From assembly GCA_027422505.1 (NCBI GenBank), contig JAPQWV010000680.1, positions 62,001 through 126,000 on the forward strand: a stretch of 64,000 bases of DNA, in the 5' to 3' direction. Below, one piece after another: positions 21,739 to 34,481 of the stretch (positions within the stretch are counted from its first letter, which is position 1; each line of letters starts with the position of its first letter). The position numbers and the translations under genes were made by a program. A model generated the notes under the pieces. The model was not told where the DNA came from. It searched no databases and worked only from the letters and a program-made list of their open reading frames with translations. Source of the DNA: Craterostigma plantagineum (lineage: Eukaryota; Streptophyta; Magnoliopsida; Lamiales; Linderniaceae).

Positions 21739-22447
21739 CCTTTCTTCCTCAATATATATGGTACCAATGTACTATATTTTTCTTTCGGTTATCAACTACA
21801 ATATATACTCAAAACTAAACCTAAAATAGATTTTGACAATTTATCTCTCCTCCTATAGCCGTATTTAAATTTTACTATTCATTTCCTTAAAATTTTTTTT
21901 AAGCCTTACCAATTGACTCCTTAAGTTCTAATAATTATATTTTCAACATAAGAATATTTTAACAGAAGTTAGGAAAAAAGAACACATTGCACTTAGAAAT
22001 GCATGGATTTATCATTTGTGTGAGGAATACACAAGTGCCGAGACTTGAAGACTATCTCTCCATTGCTTGTACGAATGTTTTTTTTTATTTGCATATTAAT
22101 GTATCTGGTCGTGTATTGTTTCAAAAATATTTATTTCTTCGATTTTCTGTGCGTATGATTTTATTATTTTTATCATTAGTTTATTTCACATTTTCCGATC
22201 AAATTTAAAATAATGGTTCGGTCTAATTTGTAATTTTAGTAAAATATGAGGGTGTTATTGAAGTGAAATAAAAGAATGAATATTCTAAGAATATTTTGGG
22301 TTTTAGAATGAGTTTAACTGTTAGAGAAGAATTACTTTTGATGTGACATTTACTGTAAAATGGGTTTGAGAATATGTTTTACTATTGGAGATGGTCTACT
22401 TTATTCCTCGACCTATGTCTATCAATCTATCTATTCTATTATATTAA
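21739..22447. other. AT-rich intergenic stretch
   Basis: No gene or structured repeat recognised between the MULE and the next transposon. Confidence 0.5.
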
Positions 22448-23534
22448 GGCTGCGTTTGCTCCGTAAGGTAAGATAACCCAATAAAATGGGCTACAGAACT
22501 GTTAATAAGATGTTTTCTCATGTTTGGTTCGATTAAATCAGGCCCGCGAAAATAAAAAAGCCCGTAAATATTACACGGGCTTTTCCTTTATTTATCCCAG
22601 ATTGACCTCAAAGATTGTCCTTCTTTTTCCAAATAATAGGGATAAGTGGCTATTACGTTTTTACCCTTGGTACCAATGTTCGACCTAACTGATTTGTATC
22701 GCTTCTATTACCACAGTCAGTTCAACCAACACCCACGCCCCTCCCTAGCCGGATCTTCCCATTCTTCTTCGTCATCTCTCTCAATCGCATGTCAACATGT
22801 TTTCTCCGGATGCTTTATCGATCAATCGAGATTCGGGCAAAAAGGTAGTTTTGATGGGTGTTTGTTTCTCATGGGGAAGAGAAGAAGACGACAGGCGACA
22901 GAAGCCCTCTTCTACGACATACGTGGTCTCGGCGAGCGGCGAGCTCCACCAGTACGCGGTGCCGGTTAAAGCTTCTTAGCTTCTCCTGTACGAAACGAGC
23001 GGCAATCCCTCGGACTCAGCTCCCTATTTCATCTGCAACTTGGATCGATTGAGCTTCGAGGAGTAAATACCGTCGAGTACCGTCTCTCAATTCCGAGAAA
23101 GAGCTCGATTGCGGCCAGATATACTTCGTGCTGCCGGTGTAGAAGCTCAGGAGCCGGATATACGCCTCTGAGATGGCAGCTCTGGCGGTGAAGCCCAGCT
23201 TCGCGCTTGACCAGATCAACCGCGGGCGGAAGAAGAGAAGCGGGGCTTCGAGGGTTTGTCCGGCGAGCAGCGTCGATCAATGGCAGAACCACCGCGTCGT
23301 TGTCACTAGTAAATTGGGGATTATGACTGTACTGTCACCGTGAATGGTAGCACCGTGATGAAAACACCCGATTAGGATTTAGGGGCAAACATGTCTTTGA
23401 AACTTTTTGTCTGGCCCATTGTTGAATTTGTAAAGTACCCAACCCAAACATATGTGATTTTCATTGGATAACATGTACTGGTCTTTTGCGGGCTTGGGTT
23501 GTGGTATTAACTGGGCTACAAACCAAACACAGAC
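22448..23534. mobile_element. PIF/Harbinger-like non-autonomous element with captured gene
   Basis: Terminal inverted repeats GGCTGCGTTTGCTCC (left) and GTCTGTGTTTGGTTTG (right, reverse complement), flanked by TAA on both sides (22445-22447 and 23535-23537), as expected for PIF/Harbinger. Subterminal parts are also related in inverted order: AGGCCCGCGAAAA on the left, AAGCCCGCAAAAG on the right in reverse. Length 1087 bp. No transposase; instead it carries a PADRE-domain gene copy (22854-23336). A retroposon is inserted right next to its right edge. Confidence 0.68.
22854..23336 (+). pseudogene. PADRE-domain (DUF4228) protein gene copy, broken
   Basis: Opens MGVCFSWGREEDDRR, the usual MG-start of plant PADRE proteins (possible myristoylation). 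It continues with TYVVSASGELHQYAVPVKAS, YETSGNPSDSAPYFICNLD, ELDCGQIYFVLPV and ASEMAALAVK, the ordered hallmarks of the PADRE domain. Lesions: in-frame TAG after VKAS, TAA after LSFEE, a frame change directly after it, and TAG after FVLPV. PADRE proteins are stress- and pathogen-responsive proteins of unclear biochemistry. The whole copy lies between Harbinger-like inverted repeats and shows no intron, consistent with capture by the transposon. Confidence 0.75.
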
Positions 23535-23552
23535 TAAGGGTGAGGGGTTAGC

Positions 23553-24308
23553 GCATTGCAGTAAACCCTAGTTATCTCAGCGGCGCTCTCATCTACTCCC
23601 AGTAAGTCAATCGGAAAAAATTCTCCCCATCCTCCATTAATGGAGGGTGGGGAGGTCTCTTTGTGTTTATGTTCTTGATTTTGCTTCTTTGTATGTTTTT
23701 ATGAATTTGCCCCATTCTTTTTCAATGTTGTGTTATTAGTTTTCATTTGCCTTTTTCGTTGTCTTCTTTGTCTCTGTTATGTGTTCTCTCTTTCCTCCCC
23801 ACCATTTTTCTTTCTTCACGTGTTTTCTCTTGTGCCATGTACCTTGTTGTTCTCTTTTGAGTGGTGTCCATCTCCATCGTTGTGCTGCTCTTTTTTCTTC
23901 CTCTTTGTGTTGGTTTTGGACTTTTGTTTCTCACCAATATCTAGTCATGAGAGTTCGTGTCTCCTCATTGTAGGAGCTTTTTCTCCCTTTATGGGAGTGC
24001 CACTCCCGAAGAAACAAGATTTAGAGGTTGAAGACGAGCAGAAAGTGAAGATTACGATTAATCTGACTTAATAGCCATTAATTTGGAATATTAGTAGATT
24101 TGTAGTAGGTTGTTTAGTTTTTCGTCTGTACTTTTAATATTGTTTTCTTTCGGACTTGTTTGCTTTTGTTTTTTTTTGTCTATGTTTGTGTTCGTTTCTC
24201 TCTTTGTGAGAGTTTTTTCCCTTTGAACTAATGAATGTTATCAGAGGAAGCATTTGGACTCTTTAGTCCCTGTAAATTTTCTGATCATGAACTATTGTTT
24301 GAAAAAAA
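23553..24308 (+). mobile_element. Poly-A retroposon, copy 1 (unnamed family)
   Basis: Flanked by a 15-bp direct repeat GGGTGAGGGGYTAGC (23538-23552 and 24309-24323, one mismatch) and ending in a short A-tail, the signature of LINE-mobilised insertion. Shares with 46622-47429 an AAACCCTA-containing 5' end, a GC-rich hairpin (around CCTCCATTAATGGAGG, 23629-23657), an internal block (GAAAGTGAAGATTACGATTA versus TTAAAGTGAAGAGTATAGTA) and a 3' hairpin GGACTCTTTAGTCC just before CTGTAAATTTT. No long conserved reading frame. Not a SINE family I recognise. Confidence 0.78.
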
Positions 24309-24323
24309 GGGTGAGGGGCTAGC

Positions 24324-25118
24324 ATAAACCGTTAATTGGTCTGTATCAATTGACCAATCAAATTTTTTCTACATCTATTAAGAAATAAAAAAGATTTATT
24401 AAATCACGTACCTTCCGTAACCTCATAATAACTATCAAATTGTATTTTTAGTATATTACTTATTAAAACTATTTAATAATAGTTAACTTATTTTATTGCA
24501 CACATGTATGGTGTGTCAGAAATGCTAGTATTTTATTAAGAGAGAGCCACATGTAACTACTATTTGGTCTGTTAATTTCATGTTAATTATCATTTTCCTT
24601 TAATGAATAAATTACAAATACCACGAAACCATCTTAGTTGCAATTTGTCGTTAAGATACTAAAATTTTAAATTTAAACACATATTCAAAGATTTATTTAA
24701 TATTTTTTAAGTAAAGCACATACATTAAATATGCTAAATCACTACTACTAATTTAATCCTATTGTGGGTTCACAATATATCTATCTATCTATATTATTTT
24801 ATTAAGCTATAAATTGTCCAGTTAGTATGTCAATTGAATTTTATTAGAAAATGTATTATAGAACACGCATATTAGTGTGCAATAATAATAGTTTTAGATG
24901 GATTATCTCCCATGACATAATCAACAGTCCTTTGTTACATGACAAAATACTTCATATTCTTTTGTGCATCCTCTGTCAACCTGAAGATTCTCTTGTTCAT
25001 CCTAAAATGACGCCATCCCATGCTTAACTCCAGATCTTCTTTGATTGCAAACGTAACCATCGATCGCAATATTATCTAACCCGACTCAACGAATACTATA
25101 TCATATATATAAAATTCC
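24324..25118. other. AT-rich intergenic stretch
   Basis: No gene recognised; many AT runs and a short ATCT/CTAT tract at about 24780. Confidence 0.5.
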
Positions 25119-25402
25119 TATGGGGCACCTATTGATTTAGCACCGATTCGTGCCATTTCAACATCTCACATCGATATCTAAGGTTATATCGTCTTAATTA
25201 ACACCTTCTGGTTATCATTAATCAACTTTTAGGATACTGATGTGGCATATTGACGCCTTACATAACATTTTCGCTATAGGTGCCACATCAACACCTAAAA
25301 AGTATTATTAAAGCGACATAACCTTAGATGTCGGTGTGGGATGCTGAAATGGCACAAATAGGTATCCACATCAACAGTTGTCCACCCAAGGTGCTCACCT
25401 TA
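25119..25402. mobile_element. Long-TIR MITE
   Basis: The two arms pair over about 90 bp: left GTGCCATTTCAACATC and CTAAGGTTATATCG match right arm CGACATAACCTTAG and GGGATGCTGAAATGGCAC in reverse. Tips are near GGGGCACC on the left and GGTGCTCACC on the right. Length about 284 bp, non-coding. Superfamily not certain because the target duplication could not be settled. Confidence 0.7.
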
Positions 25403-25836
25403 CCATATAATTCCTCTCTCTTTCTCTCTCTCTCTAGGATGGGAATGGAATCTCGGGCAAATCCCTCCCACTTTATTGGTAATAAACTAAGTTTTTACGA
25501 AAAGCAGCAAGTAAAATGTCCCATAATGTATGTAGATACGAAAACAAACCTACACTAACAACATTCCACGATCCATCCTCAGCTCGTTACAAGTTCAATG
25601 GCTATACAATACAGTTGGTGACATATCTGTGTAGAACAAAGCAATCTTCAACCCAAGCTTAGTACTCAAGTGTTTCACAAGGTGTAAACAAACTCTTACT
25701 TATGAATGAATCCTTTCGTCAACCAACCGTTGCACTAGTGCGATGATCACCGTTGTGGGTACTGTGATTGTTTTTCAGGTTAGCCCATTTGGAGGAAAAA
25801 AGATCGTACCTTAGCCTACCGTTTGATTTCATTCAC
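25403..25836. other. 3' flank of the DDT gene with CT microsatellite
   Basis: A CT/TC simple repeat lies at about 25412-25437. The rest is presumed 3' UTR and flank of the minus-strand gene that stops at 25837. Confidence 0.5.
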
Positions 25837-28800
25837 TCACGAGAGTGAGGATATCAGCAAATCCAATTTAACCAACCAAAGCGCAACTGCTGAATATGTT
25901 TGAGGCGTGGTTGAGAAGTTCGTAATCAGTTCCTCGGAGAAACCATGAGAATCCAAAACTTGGCTGTTTCTGTAGAGCCATTCCTCATCAATAGCAGTTA
26001 TTAAATCAGCCAGGACCTAGAAAAAAAAACATCATCGAAGGGTTTTGAAAGAATATATGAAAAAATCACATGATGTTGGGATTTGACAATCAATTAAAGC
26101 CACCGATAGCAAAAAGGAGCGGTGAATGAAGTGGTAATCACCTGTGAAAACTCTCTCAAATTGGATACCCTTCTCAACCTATTAACCCATAAGTTATGAG
26201 AAGTCGTTTTCCAACCCGACAAGGCATCTTTGGGCAGAGCCGACTGCATAAAGATAGGCGAAACATTAATGCATGGAAACAGACTTTCTCAAACAAACAT
26301 GCACATTTTCTGGTAATAACACGTTAGAAACAATAAGATGTTCGTGAATTATCAAGAACAGAAGCATGAAATACTAGTTTTGAAGAGCACAAAAAGCCCA
26401 CCTCAATTGCATAAATTGCAGCTTTGAGGGCCTGAAACTGGGAAGGCAGAACTCTTTGGTTTAGGTTTCTATTAACGTCGACTTTCGCCCTACAAACTGC
26501 AGAGTGAATCGCGTATCTTTCTTCTAGGTCAAAATCAAGCTCAAACGTCACGTGACAAATCCTACAATGCTTTTCGTCTCTCCAGTAGAGATCTTGACAC
26601 TGATCACATCTTCTCAAAGAGTCAAGGTAAGCCTTCTTCCCATTTTTCACACAGTTTAGCTCAGAGTAAAACTTCTTCCATATCCAAGCATCAAAAGCTT
26701 GGGCACGGCCGTACTCTTTCGCTGGGTCTCGTTTCTTCACACCTTCATGACGTGCAGTCGTTGTTGACGAGTGAAGTGTGTCTTGAATCTCAGCATTGTT
26801 TAAACGATTGTCTACATCAGAGACAGGAGAGGAACTGTCTTCTCTACAAATATTTACTGTGGAGTGGTCTGATTGAGTCGTTTGGGCATATCCACTTTCG
26901 TTTGGCCTACATGACATTGCTTGGCACAGAATTGTTTTTCGGCAATCCAAAGATGCTATAAGTCGAGCCTCTCGGGCACCCCTGTGGTCCAACACTGACA
27001 ACAGCGCATGCAGAGCCTGAGAACAAAGCAGCTTCAGTGATTAAAAGAACAAAAACAAGAGTTTGTGTACTGCATTTATTAAGAAGGCAAGACTTCTAAC
27101 CTCTAGGGTATCAATCACTTCCCAGTGCCCATCTTCAGAAGATTCAAAGTAGATTCTCCTATGGCCAGGATCATAATCATCACAGGGTCCCAGGAATAGC
27201 CAATATCTATTGTACCTACGATCAGAGCCAAGAAATATCGACTGCATCGGATGTAAATATTCATCTGATTCCGTTTCTCTGGCGATCATTTTCATGATTG
27301 AGCTCTTCTCTTCGTTGCTGATCTTTGACATCGGAACCAAAGAATCGATTGGTTGCTCTGGTGTGTTTGAATCCAGCCCATGTGATGTTTTCCCTCCAGT
27401 GATGGAATTAAACAGCTTTGTCGTCGATTTCTTTATTTTTGCACCAGAACAACTGTGATTGATGGTTGAAGGACGAACTGCACTTATCTGATCCTGGAAA
27501 AATGGAAATAATAAAAGGTTAAATTATAAGGCACGTTGTCACATAAGATAACTGTGAGTTTCTAGACTGAATCCCATAAACGCTCCAATGTCATAGTCAT
27601 AAAAGTTAACATGTGGTCTTTCACAGATATTTAACATTTTCTATATACACCAACGTGCAGAACTTTAATCAAGTTAATTAATCAGCGTAAGAAGCCAGAA
27701 GGATATAATATATCACCTCCATTCGGATACTGGATCCAGCACTAACCAAGTCAATTAACGCACTTAAGATGGTGAGCTTCTCTTCAACGCTTAAATCTGA
27801 ATATTCACCCTCCATAAGTCCTAACAACCACATTTCTCCAGGGTGGCTCTCATCAATTTCATTATATACGGTCAAAATTTTATTCTCAGATTTACCAACA
27901 TCCACTTCCAAAGGGTAGCACTCCGGAGATTCATACTCGATTAAATTTGCACTCTTCTGCCCACTAGTAACTTCAGACAGATCATCCACGCTGCCGAAGT
28001 CTTCAGAATCAGATAGGTCATCTTCACATTCTTTCTCAGCAGTCTTAATTCGCAATCTGTATCCGCAAGATGAAATTTTCTCAAAGAGTGTTATGTCACC
28101 AGAGAGGGCCGTGATGATTATCTCCTCGAGGTCGTTGGGCGAATTTGTGAGGTTCAACTCCATAATCTTCAATCCAAAAGAAAAAGAACTTAGTAAGAGC
28201 CAAATGCTGGCAGGGGCATTGGTTCACTGGATGTTAACTAGCTACTGAGATAAGAAGAGCTATCGACTTACAGATGAAGATTTTGCCAACTCTGAGACCT
28301 GCATCCCTGCATTCCCATGGTTCATCAAAATGCCAAACAGTTCACCCTTCAATGTACCATGACTTAATCCATACTTCTCCATAAGATTGTCTCCCTACAT
28401 AACAAATTCAAGAATTAATTTCTAGAGAAATGTAAGCATAGTACTAAAATCTTGTTCTACTTCTCATGATATAAAATTCACCAATCCAACATACATTGAC
28501 TGAATACATTGATCCTAGTAAGACATATTTACAGGCAAAAATCGCTAGTCAGATAGAAATTACCTTATTGGTAGCTTCCTTTGGTGTTGGGCAGAGCTTA
28601 GAACCAAAACCAGCCGCAACCATTATCTGGCATAATATTTCTGTCCACGTGAGGGGGTTCAGTGACTTCTGCCAGAGCTCCAAAACAGAATTTTCTTCAA
28701 GCTGTTACACCGTTGAAAAAAATTGAAACCAAAAATAAAACTTATGTTTGACATGCTCAATGACATTTGCAGCCTGGTAAAATATGATCAGATAATTTTC

Positions 28801-31800
28801 TGCATAAATAACACAATCCTGCTAAAATTTAATAAACTTCCAAGCTTGAAACATGCTTTCAATAAATATACAAATACACAGAAATGCAGTATAATGCCCT
28901 TAAAATACTCACCGAACGAAGCAAACTCAGAAATCTGTGATTTTTGCTTGCATGAGAAAAAATTCCACTCGGAATGTCCTTCCCCATATCAGATAAAAGT
29001 AACCTGATCAGGGACAGATGTACTTGTCCAAGCAACAACGAATCCTTGAAAAACAAAAAGGAAATTCAAGAATGATGTCAATCGTACCACCAAACCATGG
29101 GCTCAAACAGAAAGGAATACAGCGTACCGTACCTTATCAGTAAATGCTTGCGCAAAGTCATCTAAGGTGAATGAACCACTTCTGATCGTTATGGCATAGG
29201 TAGAAAGGAAACAAAACACCTTCAATGCAGACAAAAAGAAAATATAAAAAACAATCCTAGTGCCATAGCACCCAATTAACGCTGTCAATTGTGCGGAGAG
29301 AATAGATTGATGTACGTTCTATGGACCACATACAAGGATTTCGTGAATGCAAAAACAGATCTACATAACTAAGCTGATAATTAAATAACAGCAGACTCCG
29401 TCCAACAGAAAGCTTTAATGCAACCCCATTTATGCATGCAATATTCTAACCATTCGATGCTAAATTAAGACCCAAAATGGTTGTTGGTAAGCTAAGATGA
29501 TGAGAACTGAGAAATAAAGGAGTTGCTTGTCAATTTGTTTCTTATCAATCTTGCATAACTATGCTTTCTTTCTGGATAACAGCTGACAAACCTCCAATCA
29601 CCAAAATTTATTTGGAGCATAAGCAACAGGAAGAGAATTCTTCCAAATAATACAAGGAAGGAGATTTCATATGAACATAAAATAATAAGCGTCATTATCT
29701 AAAAATATTATCAGGTCATTACTAACTAATTTAGTATAAAGTGAAAATCAGGAATCCTAAACGACATTTCATCTACATCAACTGCAATACAAAGTAATCT
29801 TGTTATTAAACCTTGAAAAGTTTGTTGACCAGCTCTGGTGAAGAAACCCATGGTTGCATCAACACTGGTAGCTTCATTGTCACAGAGCCTGGAGGAAACT
29901 TCGCAAGCAAATCTATCGAAACGCAAGAATGTGATATAAGTATTATAGCATTACACTAGCCACCCGCAGCTAATTTACTATAAATATATATCCAGAATGG
30001 CATGATGATTTGTCAGATTATATCAAGAGTGGAACAAACAAATACAAAAATATACAAAAAAGGACGGAAATTACCTTTGCAAAGTGAACAACCATGTGAA
30101 CTACTAGTCGGAAAGTGAGCAGAGCAGGACAGTGGATTTGGTCCTGCTTGTAGCTCTCTTAATTCCAATTCCTCGTCATCCATTAACACTAGCTGATCTA
30201 CATTTTGCAGACTCTTCATATATTCTAGAGAAATTTCACATTTTCCTCTGCGAGGCTGCTTGTGAGTTTCTGCTTTCCGGCACTCAGCCCGCAACTGCAC
30301 ATGGCAAGTAACAAACAGTAACTGATACAGTTCATCGTGCACAGTGCTACAACAATATCAAATTCACCTTTCTATTTCTAAGGGTAGTTTTCCTCTTAGC
30401 CTGTTCTTTGATTGTCAGTTTTCTCTGCATAAAAAAACTCTACTTTTAATTTGCTTTCCAAAGAGAAAACATACTATTATGCAGCTGCGTATAATTTGAG
30501 ATATACTTTTTTTGTATTTGAAAAGGATATAATTACTATCGAGTAACGATCACAAATAAGGGGGATTATCAGGACAAACCACAAGAGATTGCTGTTGCGG
30601 AACTCTATTTTTCTTCCTTTTGGTTTCACGGCCAGTACTAGCAGCACAATATTTATCATCAGAATGTATCGTTCGATATGACGTAATAAAACCTTTCCCA
30701 ATCCCATGTTTTCTTGCAGGTCCATTTCGAGTGATGAAACCTTTACCTATACCATGTTTCTTAAAAGGGAGACGATTCGCAGTCAATGTCCCTTTTCCGA
30801 TACCATGCTTCAGTCCAGGTAAAATATAATCACAAGAAGGTTGGTTGACGATTGCATGAACTGGAACCTAGCAAGACAATGCATAATATAAGGAAAAGGG
30901 TAACCAAGTTACAGATATACTTAAATAGCCCTTTTGTACCGGAAACAATCCAGGCTAGGTTATGTAATACCTTTCGTCTCCTACAAGTTTTGGGTGCCTT
31001 TTCATTATGCGACTCTGTGGAATCTGTCCATCAAAGCAAAAAGATGATTATCTTATATTTCAGATAGTTGAAATCTTAACAGCGTTAGACTGCTATGCAA
31101 TCACGGTATACACATTTCAATTTTGAATTTTTCCTTCTAATGAGCATGACTAAATCTTATGCTGAAGCAACCAGTAGATTCTCTTTCGAAACTAAGCCAA
31201 AGGACATCCTATTGGACTGCCAACTCTAGCATGTTGACCACTGGTCACATAGCATTGTGTTATAGAAATGCAATTTACAAACAATTGGTAATCCTGAAAA
31301 TCAGTAGACACAGAAGCTAGAAAATCCGAGAAATCAGAAAATCGTTGTCCAACAAGTATAGAACCTATCGGCTGATCTAAACCCACAGTCTCAGTGCGTA
31401 AATGAATTCTTGCCCCCTCATTATATAAATAAGGCATTCGCAATTCTTTCATTTCCAAAGCAACATTTCAACAGCATCCGCGTGTGGCCACCAAATATCA
31501 TTTCCAGACTCGTATCCAGCACACAATGTTTTGTTTTTTTCCTTAAAAAGCATTCAACTCTCACAACAAGGCAACCATCATTTTAAGCTCTTAAAAAAAG
31601 TACCTCTCCGTTCCTCACTGGATATAATCGCATTCGATGGAAGAGAATCGAACTCATCTCCTAGGACAGGACCATCCTTCCTGAAAATTTTGGTCAAAAT
31701 GTGCTCTGGACTGTACAAAACCTCCTGGAGCCGAAGCCTGTAATCATCGTCACTCATAAAAGCGCGCTGATACTCTTTTCTATTTCTCTTTCGATCCTTC

Positions 31801-31877
31801 TTACTGCAATTCAGCCCAGCCTTATGCTCTTCATCACGATCTTTCCGACCGCTCCTTTTGGTTCTATCGACCATCAT
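25837..31877 (-). CDS. DDT- and WHIM-domain protein, RLT3/DDR type (ISWI partner)
   Basis: Fifteen exons join in phase to about 1070 aa: 31604-31877, 30971-31023, 30580-30867, 30368-30424, 30075-30294, 29812-29912, 29133-29219, 28913-29044, 28564-28701, 28272-28394, 27717-28166, 27101-27493, 26402-27016, 26142-26243, 25837-26016. The DDT domain spans exons 6-8 (DLLAKFPPGSVTMKLPVLMQ, SFTLDDFAQAF, DSLLLGQVHLSLIRLLL). WHIM1 (GEYSDLSVEEKLTILSALID) is in exon 11. WHIM2/3-like text (HPMQSIFLGSDRRYNRYWLF) is in exon 12 and a cysteine cluster (CDQCQDLYWRDEKHCRICH) in exon 13. DDT/WHIM proteins bind ISWI remodellers. No homeodomain is present; an in-frame TAG at 31923-31925 lies upstream of the start, so none is hidden in the 5' exon. 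KHGIGKG occurs three times in exon 3. Confidence 0.92.
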
Positions 31878-32367
31878 CGATTGACAATGAGTTCCACTCA
31901 GCTCAATTACAACACAGAGAGGCTATGGTGTATGAGATTGAAGTGTATAGTTGCGTACTTCAGTTTTATGTGACTGTGCGAGCTGATAAAATGGCAAAGG
32001 GCAGGGTTTTATTTTAACGGGTAGGGTTTTTGGTATGCCTGCGGATATTTCTACACTTTACTTTCCAGTGATTTTTTTATTATTTTATTTAAGTTGAAGA
32101 AAATAAAAATATCACGGCGAGGCGAGCGATGACATTGACACTGAAAGAAAAATTACGGGGATCAAATTGAACGTAAATAAAAATATAGGGACGCAATCAA
32201 AACGATCCAACAACTAAATAACTAATATCGCCGCCGACGTTTATTTGGGTCGTCTCCGTCCAGAAAATCTTAGACGGAGGTGGGTCGAGGAAAATCTTGA
32301 ATAATTGAAGTCCTCTGAAGATTCCTCTTTCGATTGGTGTCGCGATTTCTGGTATCTTACAAGACCC
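31878..32367. promoter_or_regulatory. Shared (bidirectional) promoter region
   Basis: The 490 bp between the divergent start codons of the DDT gene (-) and the unknown-protein gene (+). Contains telo-box-like AGGGTTTT text (32011-32018 and 32026-32033). No TATA box stands out on either side. Confidence 0.5.
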
Positions 32368-34481
32368 ATGGATGGTGGATTGTTCGAAAATTTGCCGCCG
32401 CCTAGCGAAGCGCAAGAGGAACAAGTTGCCGTAAAATCGTCTCCAATTAACGGTAGCAGTGGTAGTGCTAATCGACAATCACCACCAATAGAACAGCCAA
32501 AACCAGTTCCTGCACTGAAGAGTTCTCTAAAACGGGGTAAACCTCCGTCGGCGGCTCAAATTTCCGAAGGTGAGGTGTTTCGCGGTATGAACCCGAGTTT
32601 TTGATTTTTCGTGGTTTTTTCATTATTTCTCTGAATATTTGTAATACTGTTTGGACAATCAAAGACTCTGGAATGTGTAGAATGGTTAATTTAGATGATT
32701 ACCCTTCGAAATTTTGTGGGTCTCTAACCTTTCTCTTGTTTGAAATTTGGAACTTGCCATTCAATTTGACTATTTGAAAATAATCAAAGATGTTTGAAAT
32801 GCTGGTTAACGTCTCATATCCCGTTGTTTCGTTGTTGTGTCATCTTGCTATAAAGAGGGTAACGCGTGTTGACGTCAGCTTCTTTGACGTCAGCATCTAC
32901 TTCATTTGTGTCATCTTGCTATAGGAATATATAATTAAATGCATGAAGTAGATGCCTATATAACACTTGTGAATTGCAGATGCCCCTGCGAAACGCTTAA
33001 GGTTCAAGACGACTACAGATGCCTCAGAGAAACAACTGATTGAGGCCATGCAGAAGATATCTTCACATATCAAGAATCCAACAAAGTTTAACAAGGCTTC
33101 AAAGCTAGCAATACAGCTGATTCAAGCTGGTAGTGTCAAGGAAGCCACTAGAGATTATTTCTTTGACATACTTGATTCTGCAATGTCGTCCGTCAAAACC
33201 TGTAATGAGCCCTCTGTACGAAACGATTATCATGCACTGTTTTCTGCAGCTCAAGGTGTAGCTGAGGTGAGTTGAGTGTTTTTAAGTTTCTTCTGATGAC
33301 TTGTGTTCTTAATATTCTTAATGAGTTGTTGAAATTCATTAATTTTTCTTTACTCTGCAGTCCGTTAACAAGAAACAGCAGAATCTATTAAGTACATGGA
33401 CTATCAGGGCTGTTTGGGCAAACGATCTGTTTACAGACGACAGTTTTGTGGTGAGTTTATGACTCATCCTATATCTTGAGATTAAATTGGGGGGTTTTAC
33501 CAACTGGTTTATAGTGATCGAATAGAATTTAATGATATCTTATCTTGAATTAGCACAGTTCGCATTTGTATCGTATGTTTTGTTTCCAGAAATGCATGCT
33601 TATCATTTTACTTATGGCTAATCTTCTATTGAACCACTACCTTGTTAAGATGTGGTCTTTGGTCGATCGACATAATCGAGCAGTTGTTATATTTTAGTTT
33701 TTACTTCGTCCCCGGTTGGATGAGAAGAATTTGTCGGTAAGAATTTACATTTTGAATTTTTGTGCGCAGTTTTCAAAAGCCACCGGGAGAATAAAAGAGG
33801 CAATATCGACTCTCCCTGCTGCAACTGAAGATGAGGACATTGAAGAAGCTGATGCTCTGAAAAATGCGAATGAAGCAGTAAATCCAGATGAACAGATCAA
33901 TAAAGACCTCTGTCATATTGATGGTGAAAAAATGGAAGAAGAAGAGCCCGACCCATTTGGGCTAGACGCTCTAATCTCAAACAAACCTAAGAAAGACGAC
34001 AAGAAAGGAGAATCTTCATCTAATAGGAAGAGCGACGAAGAAGAGGAAGAGAAGAAGAGGCATTTAAAGCTACAAAGAGAAGCCTTAATTTCCTGTCTAG
34101 AAATTGCAGCAAAGAGATACAAAACCCCATGGTAAAGTAAATTTAAACCCCTCAACAAATCTTCCACCAAACTTTACCATAACATACATTGAAAAAAGGA
34201 TTCTGTTACTTTTCAGGTGCCAAACAGCTATCGACATCTTAGCGAAGCACGCATTCGATAACATCTCGAGATTTACCCGCAGACAGAGGGATGCCGTCGA
34301 GAAGCTTTGGGCTTCAATTCGTGAACAGCAACTGCGTAGAAAACAAGGCAAGTCCGTATCGGGCAAGCTTGACGTGAATGCTTTTGAGTGGCTACAGCAG
34401 AAGTATTCAACTGAGAAGATCAGTATTAGGCACTCTGTGGGTGGCAGCGGCGATCGCAAGAGCCAACAGTGGCTTGGTTGA
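32368..34481 (+). CDS. Conserved plant protein of unknown function
   Basis: Five exons (32368-32569, 32980-33266, 33361-33450, 33770-34131, 34217-34481) join in phase to 401 aa. It starts MDGGLFENLPPPSE; an upstream in-frame ATG at 32305 exists, but the shorter start is preferred because acidic MDGG sits at the head of the conserved-looking part. The first half is helical (LIEAMQKISSHIKNPTKFNK, AIQLIQAGSVKEATRDYFF). The middle is acidic/Lys-rich with homopolymer Glu. The C-terminus is basic and compact (RFTRRQRDAVEKLWASIREQ, GKLDVNAFEWLQQKYSTEKI, ending QQWLG). I recognise it as typical of a conserved single-copy plant gene but cannot name a domain. The charge pattern suggests a nuclear protein (inference). 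Confidence 0.85.
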
